From Geopsychrobacter electrodiphilus DSM 16401 (GTDB taxonomy: Bacteria > Desulfobacterota > Desulfuromonadia > Desulfuromonadales > Geopsychrobacteraceae): a stretch of DNA of 64,000 nt. The stretch's first letter is position 1, and each line of letters starts with the position of its first letter. Location: positions 3,384,501-3,448,500 of the forward strand of contig NZ_ARWE01000001.1 of NCBI RefSeq assembly GCF_000384395.1, written 5' to 3'. A model generated the notes under the pieces. The model was not told the origin of the DNA and searched no databases. It saw nothing but the letters and a program-made list of their open reading frames with translations. Made by a program: the position numbers and the translations under genes. Shown in pieces: positions 1 through 8,196 of this stretch.

Positions 1-1057
1 CCAAAAAGCCGTAAAACACCACGCTCATGGTGCTGTGCCCGCTGGGGAAGCCCCAGCTGGAAACCCCGCTGTAAATATCGATCGGCCGGGGTCGATGCAA
101 GGTCCATTTGAACAGCTGCACCAGCCCGACACCGCCAGCAACGGCAGCCAGCCAGTACCACACATCACGAAACCTGCGGTGAAACAACAGCACCGCCAGC
201 ACCGTTAATACCAGCGGGAAAAGAACCAGGGCATCACCGAGCTCGGTGAGCGCTACAAAAAACTGATCCCCCCAGGGCGAGCGCAGCGACTGCAGCCAGT
301 GATAGATCGCCTGATCGGCCTGAACCAGCGGATCAAAGGTGATCAGATCCTCCAGCACCCCGGCGAATAACCAGACCGCCAGCAGCAGCGCAATACAGAG
401 CAGCGGCAGCAGTCTCTCCCCTTTGGCCCCGAGGCGCCCCAGACGCTCGAACCCCTTGCGCGTGAGCCAGAAGGTCAACCACAGAAGCAGCCCCAGCATC
501 AGCAACAACAGGCTGAGCCGGGTGCTGACGGCGCCGACCAGAGTCAGTGAGCTGCCGAGGATAACCCCAGGGAGAATGTAGGCGAAGGCCCAGCCGATGG
601 CAGAAAGTATATTGACCAGCAAAAAGCGCCTGACCGGCATATCCAGCATGCCGGCGATGACCGGAATGACCGGGCGCACCGGACCGACAAAGCGGCCGAA
701 TAGTACGCTCTTGCCGCCATGTTTATGGAAGAACTCTTCACCACGCTGCAAAAGTTGCGGATGCTTGCGAAACGGCCAGAGTTCTTTGATCCCCTGATGG
801 TAATGATGCCCCAGCCAATAGCTGAGGCCATCACCACTAATAGCCCCGGCCATGGCGGCAAGCAGGGTGATTTTCAGGGAGATAGCTCCGCTGCCGGCGA
901 GGGCGCCGATGCCGACCATCATCACCGTTCCAGGCACCAGCAGGCCGACCAGAGCCAGGGATTCTGAAAGCGAAATCAGAAAGATCGCCAGATAAGTTGC
1001 CAGGGGGTAAAGCGAAACCCATTGCAACAGATTATGCCAGAGGTGCGACCAGTCCAT
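1..1057 (-). CDS. DedA family / PAP2 phosphatase fusion membrane protein (3' part cut by window edge)
   Basis: The open frame starts at ATG 1057 and is still open at base 1. The first 200 or so residues are a DedA/SNARE-associated domain, with LVPGTVMMVG, the GHHYHQG loop and the FGRFVGPVRPVIPVIAGM signature of DedA undecaprenyl-phosphate flippases. After a short membrane segment comes a PAP2 lipid-phosphatase domain: KWTLHRPRP is the first phosphatase motif and SSWGFPSGHSTMS the second, and the third lies beyond the edge. DedA-PAP2 fusions are a known architecture, thought to dephosphorylate and recycle polyprenyl or phosphatidyl lipids at the inner membrane. The gene starts 17 bp after the sulfatase-family gene, so it should be the last known cistron of the PepSY/two-component operon. 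Its place there suggests a lipid-recycling role in envelope defence, which is inference. Confidence 0.88.
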   Translation of the reverse strand, partial: MDWSHLWHNLLQWVSLYPLATYLAIFLISLSESLALVGLLVPGTVMMVGIGALAGSGAISLKITLLAAMAGAISGDGLSYWLGHHYHQGIKELWPFRKHPQLLQRGEEFFHKHGGKSVLFGRFVGPVRPVIPVIAGMLDMPVRRFLLVNILSAIGWAFAYILPGVILGSSLTLVGAVSTRLSLLLLMLGLLLWLTFWLTRKGFERLGRLGAKGERLLPLLCIALLLAVWLFAGVLEDLITFDPLVQADQAIYHWLQSLRSPWGDQFFVALTELGDALVLFPLVLTVLAVLLFHRRFRDVWYWLAAVAGGVGLVQLFKWTLHRPRPIDIYSGVSSWGFPSGHSTMSVVFYGFL

Positions 1058-1074
1058 AACGGCCTTTCAGGGTG

Positions 1075-3051
1075 TCACTTTTGCACGGCCTGTTCAGATT
1101 CAGGCTTTATTTTCTCCGGCAGTCGATACTGCTGATTAAAGTAGGTATAAGACGGCCAGAGCGCAAGTGCTGAGGCTTCGACCGCAAACTTGGGATCAAG
1201 GTCCTGGGCGACGAGCTTGCCGCCGGTGTAACGGAACTGTTTGGCTGGCAGGTGTGGCTGTTGCACGATGACCTGATCGCCGACCATGGTCGCGTGGTTC
1301 AGATTGAACTGCATGACCGCATGCCCAGGATCGTCGGCCGGAATCTGTAACAGGTTGCGCCCTGGCATGGGGTGCCAGGTAGTCTTACCCAGAAGGCTCA
1401 GCAGGGTCGTCGGCAGATCGGACTGGCCGGCAATTTTGCTGATAACCTGCGGTTTGATGTCGGCGCCCAGAATCAGCGCGGGGATGTGAAACTTGTTAAT
1501 CGGCACCAGAGCGTTACCGTAAACCCGATTTGAATGATCGGCGACAATCACAAAAAGAGTGTTCTTCCAGTAATCCGATTTCTGCGCCTGAGCGATGAAT
1601 TTCCCCAGGGCATAGTCGCTGTAGCGCACCGCATTCCCGAGCTTGGAATAGGCCTGTTCGTTTTTCAGAATGCCACTGGGGATATCGAAAGGTTCATGGT
1701 TTGAGGTGCTGAAAACCAGAGCGAAGAACGGCTTGTCACCCATCTTGCGAAATTCTTCATCGGCGCGGTTAAACAAATCTTCGTCCGAAACCCCCCAGGT
1801 TCCCCGGAATTTAGGGGTTTCGAAATCACCTTGATCGACGACCTTGTCGAAACCGTTCCCGAGGAAAAATCCGCGCATATTATCAAAAATACTCTCACCA
1901 CCATAAATAAAGCTGCTTTTGTAGCCCAGCGGTTTAAACAGCTGCGCCAGGGTAAAGAAGTGCCGTTGCGCCAGGCCGAGTTTGACCACGCTACGTCCGG
2001 GCGAAGGGAGCAGCCCGGCGGTCGTCGCTTCGATGCCGCGCACCGAGCGCGTCCCGGTGGCATACATGTTTTCGAACCAGATCCCCTCGTGACGCAGTTT
2101 GTCCAGCTGCGGAGTCCAGTCTTCGCCGCCAAGAGATCCGACGAAATCGGCACCGAGGCTCTCCTCGAGGATGATGACCACATTGCGCGGGCGTGCCAGC
2201 TGCTGCAGCGGGTCCTGGCGGTGGTAGGTGGGGATGTCTTTGTCGGGGAAGGCCGTGGACGGCAGGTTCATATAGCTATACAGCTGACTGAACATTTCGG
2301 CGACGGGCATTTTCGGATAGAGCCGATCCGCCCGGCCTTCATTGTGAATGTTCTGCACCGCATAAAGCAGCGAGTAGGTCGAACTGACGCCCAGGCGATT
2401 GACCAGCTGATCGACAGAAAAGGAAGCGGTGCTGAGATTCGCCGGGCGGTGATCGAGACTGGAGCGCGCACCGAGAAAGATGAGGACCCCACAGAGGGGA
2501 AACGCCAGCAGGCGCCAGCGCAGCCGCCAATGGCTCTGTTGTTCCCCCAGCCTGAGCATGGTTCTCAGACTGAGCCAGATGGCCAGAATCAAGAGCGCCA
2601 GGCCGATAAAAAGTTGCAACTTGTAACTGGCCCAAAGGGTTCCGAAGACTTCTTTGGGATGATTCAGATATTCAAAAAAAAGCCGCCCCGGTCGGCTGTC
2701 ATACTGGTTGATGTAAGAGGGCGTGGCCGTTTCCATATAAACGAAAATTCCGAAGCACAGAGAGAGAAAAGCTGCCTCTACGCGGCGAAAATAGCGTCGC
2801 AGGGTCGGAAAATCAGGGAGGAGCAGGCTACAAACCACCGGCAGGGCAATGGCAAAGCAGATGACAATCAGGTCAAAGCGCAAGCCGAAACCGAGTACCG
2901 GCCAGAGGCCGTCAACCGCCGAAACCCGTGGCCAGAGCCAGATAATAAAGGCGATACGGAACAGACTCAGCACCAGCATGGATTCAAGGATGAAAAACAC
3001 CGACGGCGCCAGTGGGCCGCAAAAACGCGCAAATTTGGTTGATACAGACAT
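1075..3051 (-). CDS. LtaS/OpgB-type sulfatase-fold phosphoglycerol or phosphoethanolamine transferase
   Basis: The 658-aa protein has about five N-terminal membrane segments, then a large extracytoplasmic alkaline-phosphatase-superfamily domain. Visible motifs are VVIILEES (metal-binding Glu), ATGTRSVRGIEA (candidate Thr nucleophile, as in LtaS), FSTSNHEPF and VADHSNR (metal ligands). LtaS and OpgB move glycerol-phosphate from phosphatidylglycerol, and EptA/PmrC adds phosphoethanolamine to lipid A; the substrate here cannot be read from sequence. A longer frame reaches 3147, but ATG 3051 is preceded by an AGAAGGA ribosome site and opens directly into the first membrane helix. It follows the sensor kinase by 108 bp on the same strand. 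Together with the PmrA-box-like control this resembles a pmrCAB arrangement, which is inference. Confidence 0.87.
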   Translation of the reverse strand: MSVSTKFARFCGPLAPSVFFILESMLVLSLFRIAFIIWLWPRVSAVDGLWPVLGFGLRFDLIVICFAIALPVVCSLLLPDFPTLRRYFRRVEAAFLSLCFGIFVYMETATPSYINQYDSRPGRLFFEYLNHPKEVFGTLWASYKLQLFIGLALLILAIWLSLRTMLRLGEQQSHWRLRWRLLAFPLCGVLIFLGARSSLDHRPANLSTASFSVDQLVNRLGVSSTYSLLYAVQNIHNEGRADRLYPKMPVAEMFSQLYSYMNLPSTAFPDKDIPTYHRQDPLQQLARPRNVVIILEESLGADFVGSLGGEDWTPQLDKLRHEGIWFENMYATGTRSVRGIEATTAGLLPSPGRSVVKLGLAQRHFFTLAQLFKPLGYKSSFIYGGESIFDNMRGFFLGNGFDKVVDQGDFETPKFRGTWGVSDEDLFNRADEEFRKMGDKPFFALVFSTSNHEPFDIPSGILKNEQAYSKLGNAVRYSDYALGKFIAQAQKSDYWKNTLFVIVADHSNRVYGNALVPINKFHIPALILGADIKPQVISKIAGQSDLPTTLLSLLGKTTWHPMPGRNLLQIPADDPGHAVMQFNLNHATMVGDQVIVQQPHLPAKQFRYTGGKLVAQDLDPKFAVEASALALWPSYTYFNQQYRLPEKIKPESEQAVQK

Positions 3052-3158
3052 GCAATTTTCCTTCTTTTCTTTAAACCCGCCGAAGCTGATCAGGTCACAG
3101 TGACACACCGCCTCGGTTTTTTTTGATTGATCGTCCCAGAAACGCAATAGTTTACGCC

Positions 3159-4475
3159 CTAAGTGAATTCGGTATCAAGTGGCAGCCTCACCAATACTCT
3201 CAACCCGTTCTGCTGTTCGGCGTCAGCGAGGGTGATTTCGCCATGGTGACGTGTGACCACTTCCTGAACAATCGCCAGGCCCAGGCCGCTGCCCAGTTCG
3301 GAAGTCCCGGGGCGGCGGTAAAACCGCGCGAAGACCTGGACGCGCTCTGCGTCGGGGATTCCCTGGCCGTTGTCCTGGATCTCAAATTGAGCAAAATTTT
3401 CAAACCGACTTAAGGTCACATCGACGCGCCCCCCTTCGGGTGTATAGCGGACGGCGTTATCGACCAGGTTACCCAGCATGATCCGCAGGCTTTCGGTGTC
3501 ACCTTTGATAAACAGGGCTTCATCCCGACCAACGCCGAGATCAATCTGCCGATTTAATGCCGCCGAAGAATGGTCCGTCACCACCGACTTCATCAAAGCA
3601 CTCAGATCGACCCGGGTAAAGGGGCGTTGCCAATCTTCGGGTTCCATCCGCGCCAGGGTCAAAAGCTGTGTTACCAGATGGCTGGCGCGCGAGGTGCCGG
3701 CGCGAATCTGTTCGAGAGCCGCCGTTTTTTTCTCCACGCTGGAGACGCGTTCTAAAAGCTGGGCCTGTAGCTGCACGGCCGCCAACGGGGTGCGCAGTTC
3801 GTGTGCGGCATCGGCAATGAATTTACGCTGTCCATCCAGGGCCTCGCCGAGCCGTTTCAGCAGGTCATTCAAGGCGTCAATCAGAGGCTTGATCTCTTCT
3901 GGTGCATCCTGCATGAGGAGCGGAGTGAGGGCGTAAGGACGCCTGAGGCCAAGAGCGCGTGTTATCTCTTTTAAGGGGCGTAAGCCGAGTCCCACACTGA
4001 CCCAGACCAGAATGCCAAGTACAAAGACCAGCACAATAACCGGGGCAACCGCACCCAGCGCGATGCCGGTGCTCATCTCGAGTCGATCCGAATAGGGCTG
4101 GCTGGTCTGAATCAAACGGTCACCGCGACGCAAGACAAAACTGCGCCACAGCATCTTGTTTGAAAGATGGGTACTGAAGCCCTCTTCTGCCAGGTTCGGA
4201 GCACCTTCCTTGCGGTTGATGTTCGTCAGCAATGAGCCGTCACCCCGCCAGACCTGAATGACAAAATCATCATCATTGTCCTGGAGGCTAGTCAGAGGGG
4301 GCGGGAGAAACTCCCCTGTTGCAGACACGCTGTAGGCCAGTTGGCGCAGGCGGTCATCAAACAGATTGGCCAATTCACCGCGCACATAAAAAAAAGTGAG
4401 CCCGCTGCTCGTCACAATGGCGATCAGTTGACCGATCAGCAGCCAGCGCAACAGTTTTTTACGGATCGAATTCAT
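3159..4475 (-). CDS. Sensor histidine kinase, QseC/PmrB-like
   Basis: A 438-aa membrane kinase. It has TM1 at about 10-30, a periplasmic domain at about 31-138 with an acidic DNDDD cluster near residue 66, and TM2 at about 140-165. A HAMP linker, HisKA with the phospho-acceptor His225 in AAHELRTPLAAV, and an HATPase_c domain with N-box (LGNLVDNAVRYTPEG) and G-boxes (DNGQGIP, GSGLGLAI) follow. It overlaps the response-regulator gene by 4 bp, so the two are translationally coupled partners. Acidic periplasmic clusters sense cations or cationic peptides in PmrB and PhoQ, so such a signal is plausible here but not shown. Confidence 0.93.
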   Translation of the reverse strand: MNSIRKKLLRWLLIGQLIAIVTSSGLTFFYVRGELANLFDDRLRQLAYSVSATGEFLPPPLTSLQDNDDDFVIQVWRGDGSLLTNINRKEGAPNLAEEGFSTHLSNKMLWRSFVLRRGDRLIQTSQPYSDRLEMSTGIALGAVAPVIVLVFVLGILVWVSVGLGLRPLKEITRALGLRRPYALTPLLMQDAPEEIKPLIDALNDLLKRLGEALDGQRKFIADAAHELRTPLAAVQLQAQLLERVSSVEKKTAALEQIRAGTSRASHLVTQLLTLARMEPEDWQRPFTRVDLSALMKSVVTDHSSAALNRQIDLGVGRDEALFIKGDTESLRIMLGNLVDNAVRYTPEGGRVDVTLSRFENFAQFEIQDNGQGIPDAERVQVFARFYRRPGTSELGSGLGLAIVQEVVTRHHGEITLADAEQQNGLRVLVRLPLDTEFT

Positions 4476-5134
4476 TTCAGATTCCCCAGCAGATAACCGA
4501 CCCCGCGCAGGGTCCGAATGGCATCGGCTCCAAGTTTTTTGCGCAGGTTATGGATATGCACCTCGATGGCATTACTTTCGATTTCACTCCCCCAGCTGTA
4601 GAGCTTCTCTTCGAGCTGGGCCCGCGAAAGTACCGCACCAGGACGGTCAATCAGGGCCTGTAACAGCGAAAATTCTTTAGCGGAAAGGGTAATTTCAAGC
4701 CCATTTAAGGTGCATTTGTGGCTGGCGGGATTAAGGCACAACGTCCCATGGCACAGCAGCGGTTCGGCACGTCCCTGCTGGCGTCTTTGCACTGCCCGGA
4801 TACGCGCGCTGAGTTCATCGAGATCGAAAGGTTTCACCAGATAATCATCGGCCCCGGTGTCCAGCCCGGCAATCCTGTCCGCAACGGCATCGCGGGCGGT
4901 CAGAATCAGCACGGCGACCGCATTCCCTTTTTTACGCAAATCGGCCAGCACCTCCAACCCTGAGCGATCGGGTAACCCCAGATCGAGCAGCACCAGTTCA
5001 TAGTCCTCGGTTTCAAGTGCCAGTTCAGCGTCAGCCGCGTCCTGGGCCCAATCAACGGCATAACCTTCAATTATCAGACCCTGACGAACGGCAATAGCGA
5101 TCATGGCGTCATCTTCAACCAGCAGAATTCTCAT
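4472..5134 (-). CDS. OmpR/PhoB-family response regulator, PmrA/QseB-like
   Basis: A 220-aa two-domain regulator. The receiver domain carries the acidic pocket VEDD (residues 6-9), phospho-acceptor Asp51 in VLLDLGLPDRSG, the switch Thr in LTARD and Lys in YLVKPFD. The C-terminal winged-helix domain (about 125-220) ends in the typical IEVHIHNLRKKLG recognition region and TLRGVGYLL. Regulators of this class bind 11-bp-period direct repeats. Four such repeats of PmrA-box form occur at 5784-5800, 7961-7977, 8074-8090 and 13856-13872, and this protein is the obvious candidate to bind them (inference). The cognate kinase overlaps it by 4 bp. Confidence 0.94.
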   Translation of the reverse strand: MRILLVEDDAMIAIAVRQGLIIEGYAVDWAQDAADAELALETEDYELVLLDLGLPDRSGLEVLADLRKKGNAVAVLILTARDAVADRIAGLDTGADDYLVKPFDLDELSARIRAVQRRQQGRAEPLLCHGTLCLNPASHKCTLNGLEITLSAKEFSLLQALIDRPGAVLSRAQLEEKLYSWGSEIESNAIEVHIHNLRKKLGADAIRTLRGVGYLLGNLK

Positions 5135-5210
5135 CTATAAAAACCTCGCATTACATCCATCAGGGACGCAGCCAAGCCCTAAGCATAGCCTATCGAGCGA
5201 ACAAAGAAAT

Positions 5211-5234
5211 GGGCCGGAGCTTTTGCCCCGGCCC
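5211..5234 (-). terminator. Intercistronic hairpin between PepSY gene and response regulator
   Basis: A 10-bp GC-rich stem (GGGCCGGGGC with GCTCCGGCCC on the minus strand, one G-U pair) with an AAAA loop is followed by the moderately T-rich ATTTCTTTG. It lies 9 bp past the PepSY stop and 77 bp before the regulator start. It may act as a partial terminator or an mRNA-stabilising hairpin that makes PepSY more abundant than the two-component proteins. Confidence 0.5.
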
Positions 5235-5242
5235 GCAAAGAA

Positions 5243-5596
5243 TCAATCCTTATCTTTTTTATCGTTTTTGTCACCGTCGTGGTCATTATCTGCTGTGTCG
5301 AGTTGTTTCGCTAGAACCTTACCGTTTTGCGTGTCGAGTGTCACCCTGTAGGTTTTCTCATGGCTGACAATTTCCACCCGGTAAACAGCGGTGGCATCTT
5401 CGTCGTCCAGCTCGGCACTAATCGCCTTACCTGGAACGACCGCCAGGGCACCGCTGACAGCCTGGTTCAAGGTGATCCTGGCCTCAGCCAGAGCCTTGTC
5501 ATTTTTTGCATTATTCTCATCGGCCCAGGCCTTCACGGTCATTGTCGCCGTGGCCAGGATCAACGTCAGCAAACCCAAAATCGCGATTTTCTTCAT
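5243..5596 (-). CDS. Secreted PepSY-domain protein with acidic tail
   Basis: A 117-aa protein with a cleavable signal peptide (about 1-25) and one PepSY domain (about 38-95, with AVYRVEIVSHEKTYRVTLDTQNGKVL). The C-terminal tail is rich in Asp, His and Lys (DTADNDHDGDKNDKKDKD). PepSY proteins are periplasmic and often sit beside OmpR-type two-component systems, where they are thought to modulate the kinase or a protease. It is the first gene of the minus-strand operon PepSY, regulator, kinase, sulfatase-family transferase, DedA-PAP2. The acidic tail could bind cations, which is inference. Confidence 0.88.
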   Translation of the reverse strand: MKKIAILGLLTLILATATMTVKAWADENNAKNDKALAEARITLNQAVSGALAVVPGKAISAELDDEDATAVYRVEIVSHEKTYRVTLDTQNGKVLAKQLDTADNDHDGDKNDKKDKD

Positions 5597-5633
5597 TTTT
5601 ATATTCTCCTTTGACTCTCGTCTCTTTCAAAGT

Positions 5634-5665
5634 TTGAATCCTGCATATTGAAATCGAGGATTCAA
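5634..5665. repeat. Inverted repeat upstream of the PepSY gene
   Basis: Perfect 8-bp arms TTGAATCC (5634-5641) and GGATTCAA (5658-5665) are separated by 16 bp. They lie between the strong hairpin at 5672-5703 and the PepSY start at 5596. This could be an operator or part of the folded mRNA leader; no factor is assigned. Confidence 0.45.
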
Positions 5666-5671
5666 TTTTCA

Positions 5672-5703
5672 AAAGGCCTGTCACCCTCAGGTGACAGGCC
5701 TTT
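5672..5703. terminator. Strong 14-bp hairpin, terminator-like in both directions
   Basis: Perfect stem AAAGGCCTGTCACC / GGTGACAGGCCTTT with a 4-nt loop; the arms provide short A and T tracts on either strand. On the minus strand it lies downstream of the outer-membrane protein gene at 5944. It also lies inside the predicted leader of the PepSY operon if transcription starts at the PmrA-box-like promoter (5768-5800). It is therefore either a terminator for the upstream gene or an attenuator of the PepSY operon. Confidence 0.7.
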
Positions 5704-5715
5704 CAAGGGGGGTAA

Positions 5716-5760
5716 AGAAGCCCGCTTCGCATTGTGAGGGGTTACGATTTCGGGCTTCTT
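5716..5760. terminator. Second hairpin upstream of PepSY operon
   Basis: A 10-bp perfect stem AAGAAGCCCG (5716-5725) / CGGGCTTCTT (5751-5760) encloses 25 nt. On the minus strand the descending arm ends in TTCTTT, again terminator-like. It is in tandem with the hairpin at 5672-5703, just downstream of the PmrA-box-like promoter. Confidence 0.5.
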
Positions 5761-5767
5761 CAGGCGA

Positions 5768-5800
5768 AATATAAAGACGAAACATTAAGTCAATATGAAG
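5768..5800 (-). promoter_or_regulatory. PmrA-box-like direct repeat and -10, PepSY operon
   Basis: On the minus strand CTTCAT-N5-CTTAAT (5800 to 5784) is followed after exactly 10 bp by the -10-like TATATT (5773-5768). The form matches the established PmrA box YTTAAK-N5-YTTAAK with one change in the first half. The 11-bp period and placement over the -35 region are typical of OmpR-family activation. The first downstream gene on this strand is PepSY, so autoregulation is likely. The rest of 5597-5943 holds only two hairpins and one inverted repeat. Confidence 0.6.
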
Positions 5801-5943
5801 GGAGGCTTCGGTCGGATAGCGGGTACTCCCTGTTGCCTGCGGAAAAAACGCTCTGATGCCAGTTACTGAAACACAGAAAAACGGAAATACCACTATCAAG
5901 CTAAAACCGTCGCACCCTTTGACCATTTCCCAAAAGATGAGAA

Positions 5944-6849
5944 TTAAAAGTGATACTCGACCCCGACGCCGTAACCATCCTTGAAGCCATATGGGGAACT
6001 GGCGCTGTTGCCGCGATTAAGGTTATTGAAGCCATACGCATTGACATACGTATCTATGTTTTTAAAAAAATAGTAACGCAATTTAAGATCGTAATCGAAT
6101 TCGCGTTTCGTGCCCCCGAGACCGTCATGGGCATTAAACAAAGACACCCCCGCTTTCCTCGCAAACCAGAATTGCATCGAAGTTGAAAGCTCGAGTTTGG
6201 GGTTATCTATCGTTCCCAATAAATAAAAGTTATTATCCCATTCTATTTTATAGAGCGGCTTATAGGCCAAAAGATTTGGTGCGACCTTCTTCCCATAAAA
6301 AAACAGGATGGTATGGAGGGAGGAATCAATTTTGTCATAAGTGAATCTGAAATTTATATCGGCACCGAGAAGTACTTCTTTTGACAGTTGTTCTGACTCT
6401 TCATCGGAATAATCGACACCAGGGAAAAGCGTAGAAGGTTTCTCAGATTTAAAGGGCAGAGCAAAAGAGCCGTAAAGACCAAGGTTAAATGATTCATAGG
6501 TCTCTTTTTTATAGAGCGGATACAGAGAAGTTAACTTCCCCCTGAGTTCCAGCATGCTGTTTTTTTTAAACCCGGTTCCGGTTTGCTTGTCGCCATAAAG
6601 TGCATGTATGTCTATATTGTTAATAAAATGTTTAAAATCCAATTCGCCCTTGATTCCGATGATGGCTTTTGGCTTAAGCCCTATATTGTTTATGCCCGGC
6701 ATTTCTCCACCTATTTGCCCCAGGTACAGGGTAAACTTTTTATTTGACGAACTATCAACGGGATCCGAATTTCCTAAGGGTCCGGCCATGCTGATATCTG
6801 CAGAAAATAAAAATACAAGAACCACAAAAGTGGAAAATAATTGCTTCAT
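5944..6849 (-). CDS. Outer-membrane beta-barrel protein of unknown function
   Basis: A 301-aa protein with a signal peptide (about 1-22, ending SMAGP). The body is made of alternating amphipathic strands such as LELSTSMQFWFARKAGVSLFNAHDG and DLKLRYYFFKNIDTYVNAYGF, and it ends in Phe (GVGVEYHF), the usual outer-membrane barrel signal. I do not recognise the family. A GGAG ribosome site sits 7 bp before ATG 6849. It follows the VirK/YbjX gene by 60 bp on the same strand with no promoter evident between, so it is probably co-transcribed from the PmrA-box-like promoter at 7945-7977. A role in envelope remodelling is inference. Confidence 0.75.
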   Translation of the reverse strand: MKQLFSTFVVLVFLFSADISMAGPLGNSDPVDSSSNKKFTLYLGQIGGEMPGINNIGLKPKAIIGIKGELDFKHFINNIDIHALYGDKQTGTGFKKNSMLELRGKLTSLYPLYKKETYESFNLGLYGSFALPFKSEKPSTLFPGVDYSDEESEQLSKEVLLGADINFRFTYDKIDSSLHTILFFYGKKVAPNLLAYKPLYKIEWDNNFYLLGTIDNPKLELSTSMQFWFARKAGVSLFNAHDGLGGTKREFDYDLKLRYYFFKNIDTYVNAYGFNNLNRGNSASSPYGFKDGYGVGVEYHF

Positions 6850-6909
6850 TCAAATACTCCAGTTTTTCTTTCTAAGGATTCAACAGAAACGCAAGGAATG
6901 GACTCGATC

Positions 6910-7833
6910 TCAACCTGTAACTGTTCCGAAAAGGGAGTAAATATTAGCCGCAAAAGTATCCAGCCATTCATAACGACGCCGATACATGGACCGTTTTTTT
7001 GACACAATTTCTTCGAGCGGTTTTCGTGTCAGCTGAGGTAGCAGAACGAAATTGGAATCAACATCCCGGGCTTCAAATTCAGACCACAGCTCATCATAAT
7101 CAAGCTGGACCTTCCCTTTTTGTTTTTTACTGTACCGTTTGGCCTGAAACACATGGGCATTCTTCTTGACCGCCATGACCTGCTCGGCCCCCAGCGCTTT
7201 TGCAATCATCAAGACACCCAGGACAACAAGGGATTTTGGCCTTAACCCGTAGGCCCCCTTGGTCATGATGCGGACCTTCTCCTGAGCCTGGTCAACCGCA
7301 GGTTCAGGTCCCTGCACCGACCCGATGATGAGATGAAGCTGCTCTGCTGTCCCGGCCAGAGAAAACGCACAACTATAGAGTCGCTTCCCCGCTTCATCCA
7401 CGACCGAGAGCACCAGCTCCCCTTCCCTGCGGAAAACCCCATCGTAACGCAGGATGACGCGATTAAAATTGTCGGGATAACGGCCGAGCTCGATCCCGGA
7501 CTCAAGGAATAACGGCTCGATAAGATTCGGGTAGCGCCGCAGCAGAAGACGATAATGTTCCTCCACCCTCTGCGCCCGCACGCGGGCACTGGAATTGGCA
7601 ATCTGATAGGGGCGTAAGGTCTTGTCCAGGAGTTCTCGATGTTTCTCTGGCAGGGTTCTCAACCGTTCTTCCTGAAAAAGAAAAAACATCTGCTTGAGAA
7701 CGCGGCGGTAAAGCAGGCTCCGCAATAAAAATCGGACTCTTTTAAATTTATAGTGAGCATTTTCAGCCGGATGGATTATCCGGGCCATAGCGAAGGCAGA
7801 GAAGTGAATTTTGTCGGTCAAGTCATCGTTCAT
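6910..7833 (-). CDS. VirK/YbjX family protein (DUF535)
   Basis: 307 aa matching the VirK/YbjX (DUF535) family along most of its length. Recognisable stretches are LRPYQIANSSARVRAQRVEEHY, LVLSVVDEAGKRLYSCAFSL, TKGAYGLRPKSLVVLGVLMIAKALGA, AHVFQAKRYSKKQKG, DYDELWSEF and EIVSKKRSMYRRR near the C terminus. In Salmonella, VirK/YbjX proteins belong to the PhoP/PmrA-linked response and contribute to cationic-peptide resistance; their biochemistry is unknown. A PmrA-box-like promoter lies 112-144 bp upstream of the start, which agrees with that role. An AAGGA ribosome site precedes ATG 7833. Confidence 0.87.
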   Translation of the reverse strand: MNDDLTDKIHFSAFAMARIIHPAENAHYKFKRVRFLLRSLLYRRVLKQMFFLFQEERLRTLPEKHRELLDKTLRPYQIANSSARVRAQRVEEHYRLLLRRYPNLIEPLFLESGIELGRYPDNFNRVILRYDGVFRREGELVLSVVDEAGKRLYSCAFSLAGTAEQLHLIIGSVQGPEPAVDQAQEKVRIMTKGAYGLRPKSLVVLGVLMIAKALGAEQVMAVKKNAHVFQAKRYSKKQKGKVQLDYDELWSEFEARDVDSNFVLLPQLTRKPLEEIVSKKRSMYRRRYEWLDTFAANIYSLFGTVTG

Positions 7834-7944
7834 GTCGTTTTATTCCTTACCCCCAGGTGATGCGCAACCACGAGGAAAAACATACCCAACCCAAAAACAC
7901 CCCCTGCTCGACGAAAAACAGGGTATCCCCCATTTCTCAGGGCC

Positions 7945-7977
7945 AGATTAAAAAGCCAACCTTAAGTGAATATGAAC
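7945..7977 (-). promoter_or_regulatory. PmrA-box-like direct repeat and -10, VirK/YbjX gene
   Basis: On the minus strand GTTCAT-N5-CTTAAG (7977 to 7961) is followed after 10 bp by TAATCT (7950-7945), a good -10. Sequence and spacing copy the site at 5768-5800. It faces the VirK/YbjX gene that starts at 7833. The intergenic stretch 7834-8196 otherwise holds only the plus-strand site at 8074-8106. Confidence 0.6.
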
Positions 7978-8073
7978 GCTGCTTATATTGAGCAAAGGTC
8001 CTCCGAATGGTTCAGGTTACGAATATACCGAAGGGGAGGAGAAATAAGCCGCAGGTTCGACCCGGGGAAATCC

Positions 8074-8106
8074 CTTCAGTCTGAGTTAAGTTGTTCCCTG
8101 TAAAAC
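8074..8106 (+). promoter_or_regulatory. PmrA-box-like direct repeat and -10, ABC operon
   Basis: Plus-strand CTTCAG-N5-GTTAAG (8074-8090) is followed after 10 bp by TAAAAC (8101-8106). It is the most degenerate repeat of the four but keeps the 11-bp period and the 10-bp spacer. It is the only copy on the plus strand, and the first plus-strand gene downstream is the secreted protein at 8197, which heads the ABC operon. Confidence 0.5.
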
Positions 8107-8196
8107 AATATTCAAAATTCTGGATGTCTGTCATTGACCCTGGTCTTCTGATGTTCAATCCGGACAACGCTGTATAGCAAAAGAAAGGGACTGAAA

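Noticed and set aside
1831-3042. A 403-codon plus-strand frame opposite the sulfatase-family gene
   Set aside because: It is antisense to a gene with clear motifs, its translation is low in hydrophobic structure and has no domain signs; it is a by-product of GC-rich codon use.
5687-5926. A 79-codon minus-strand frame upstream of PepSY
   Set aside because: It runs through both hairpins and the PmrA-box-like promoter, has no ribosome site, and no family features.
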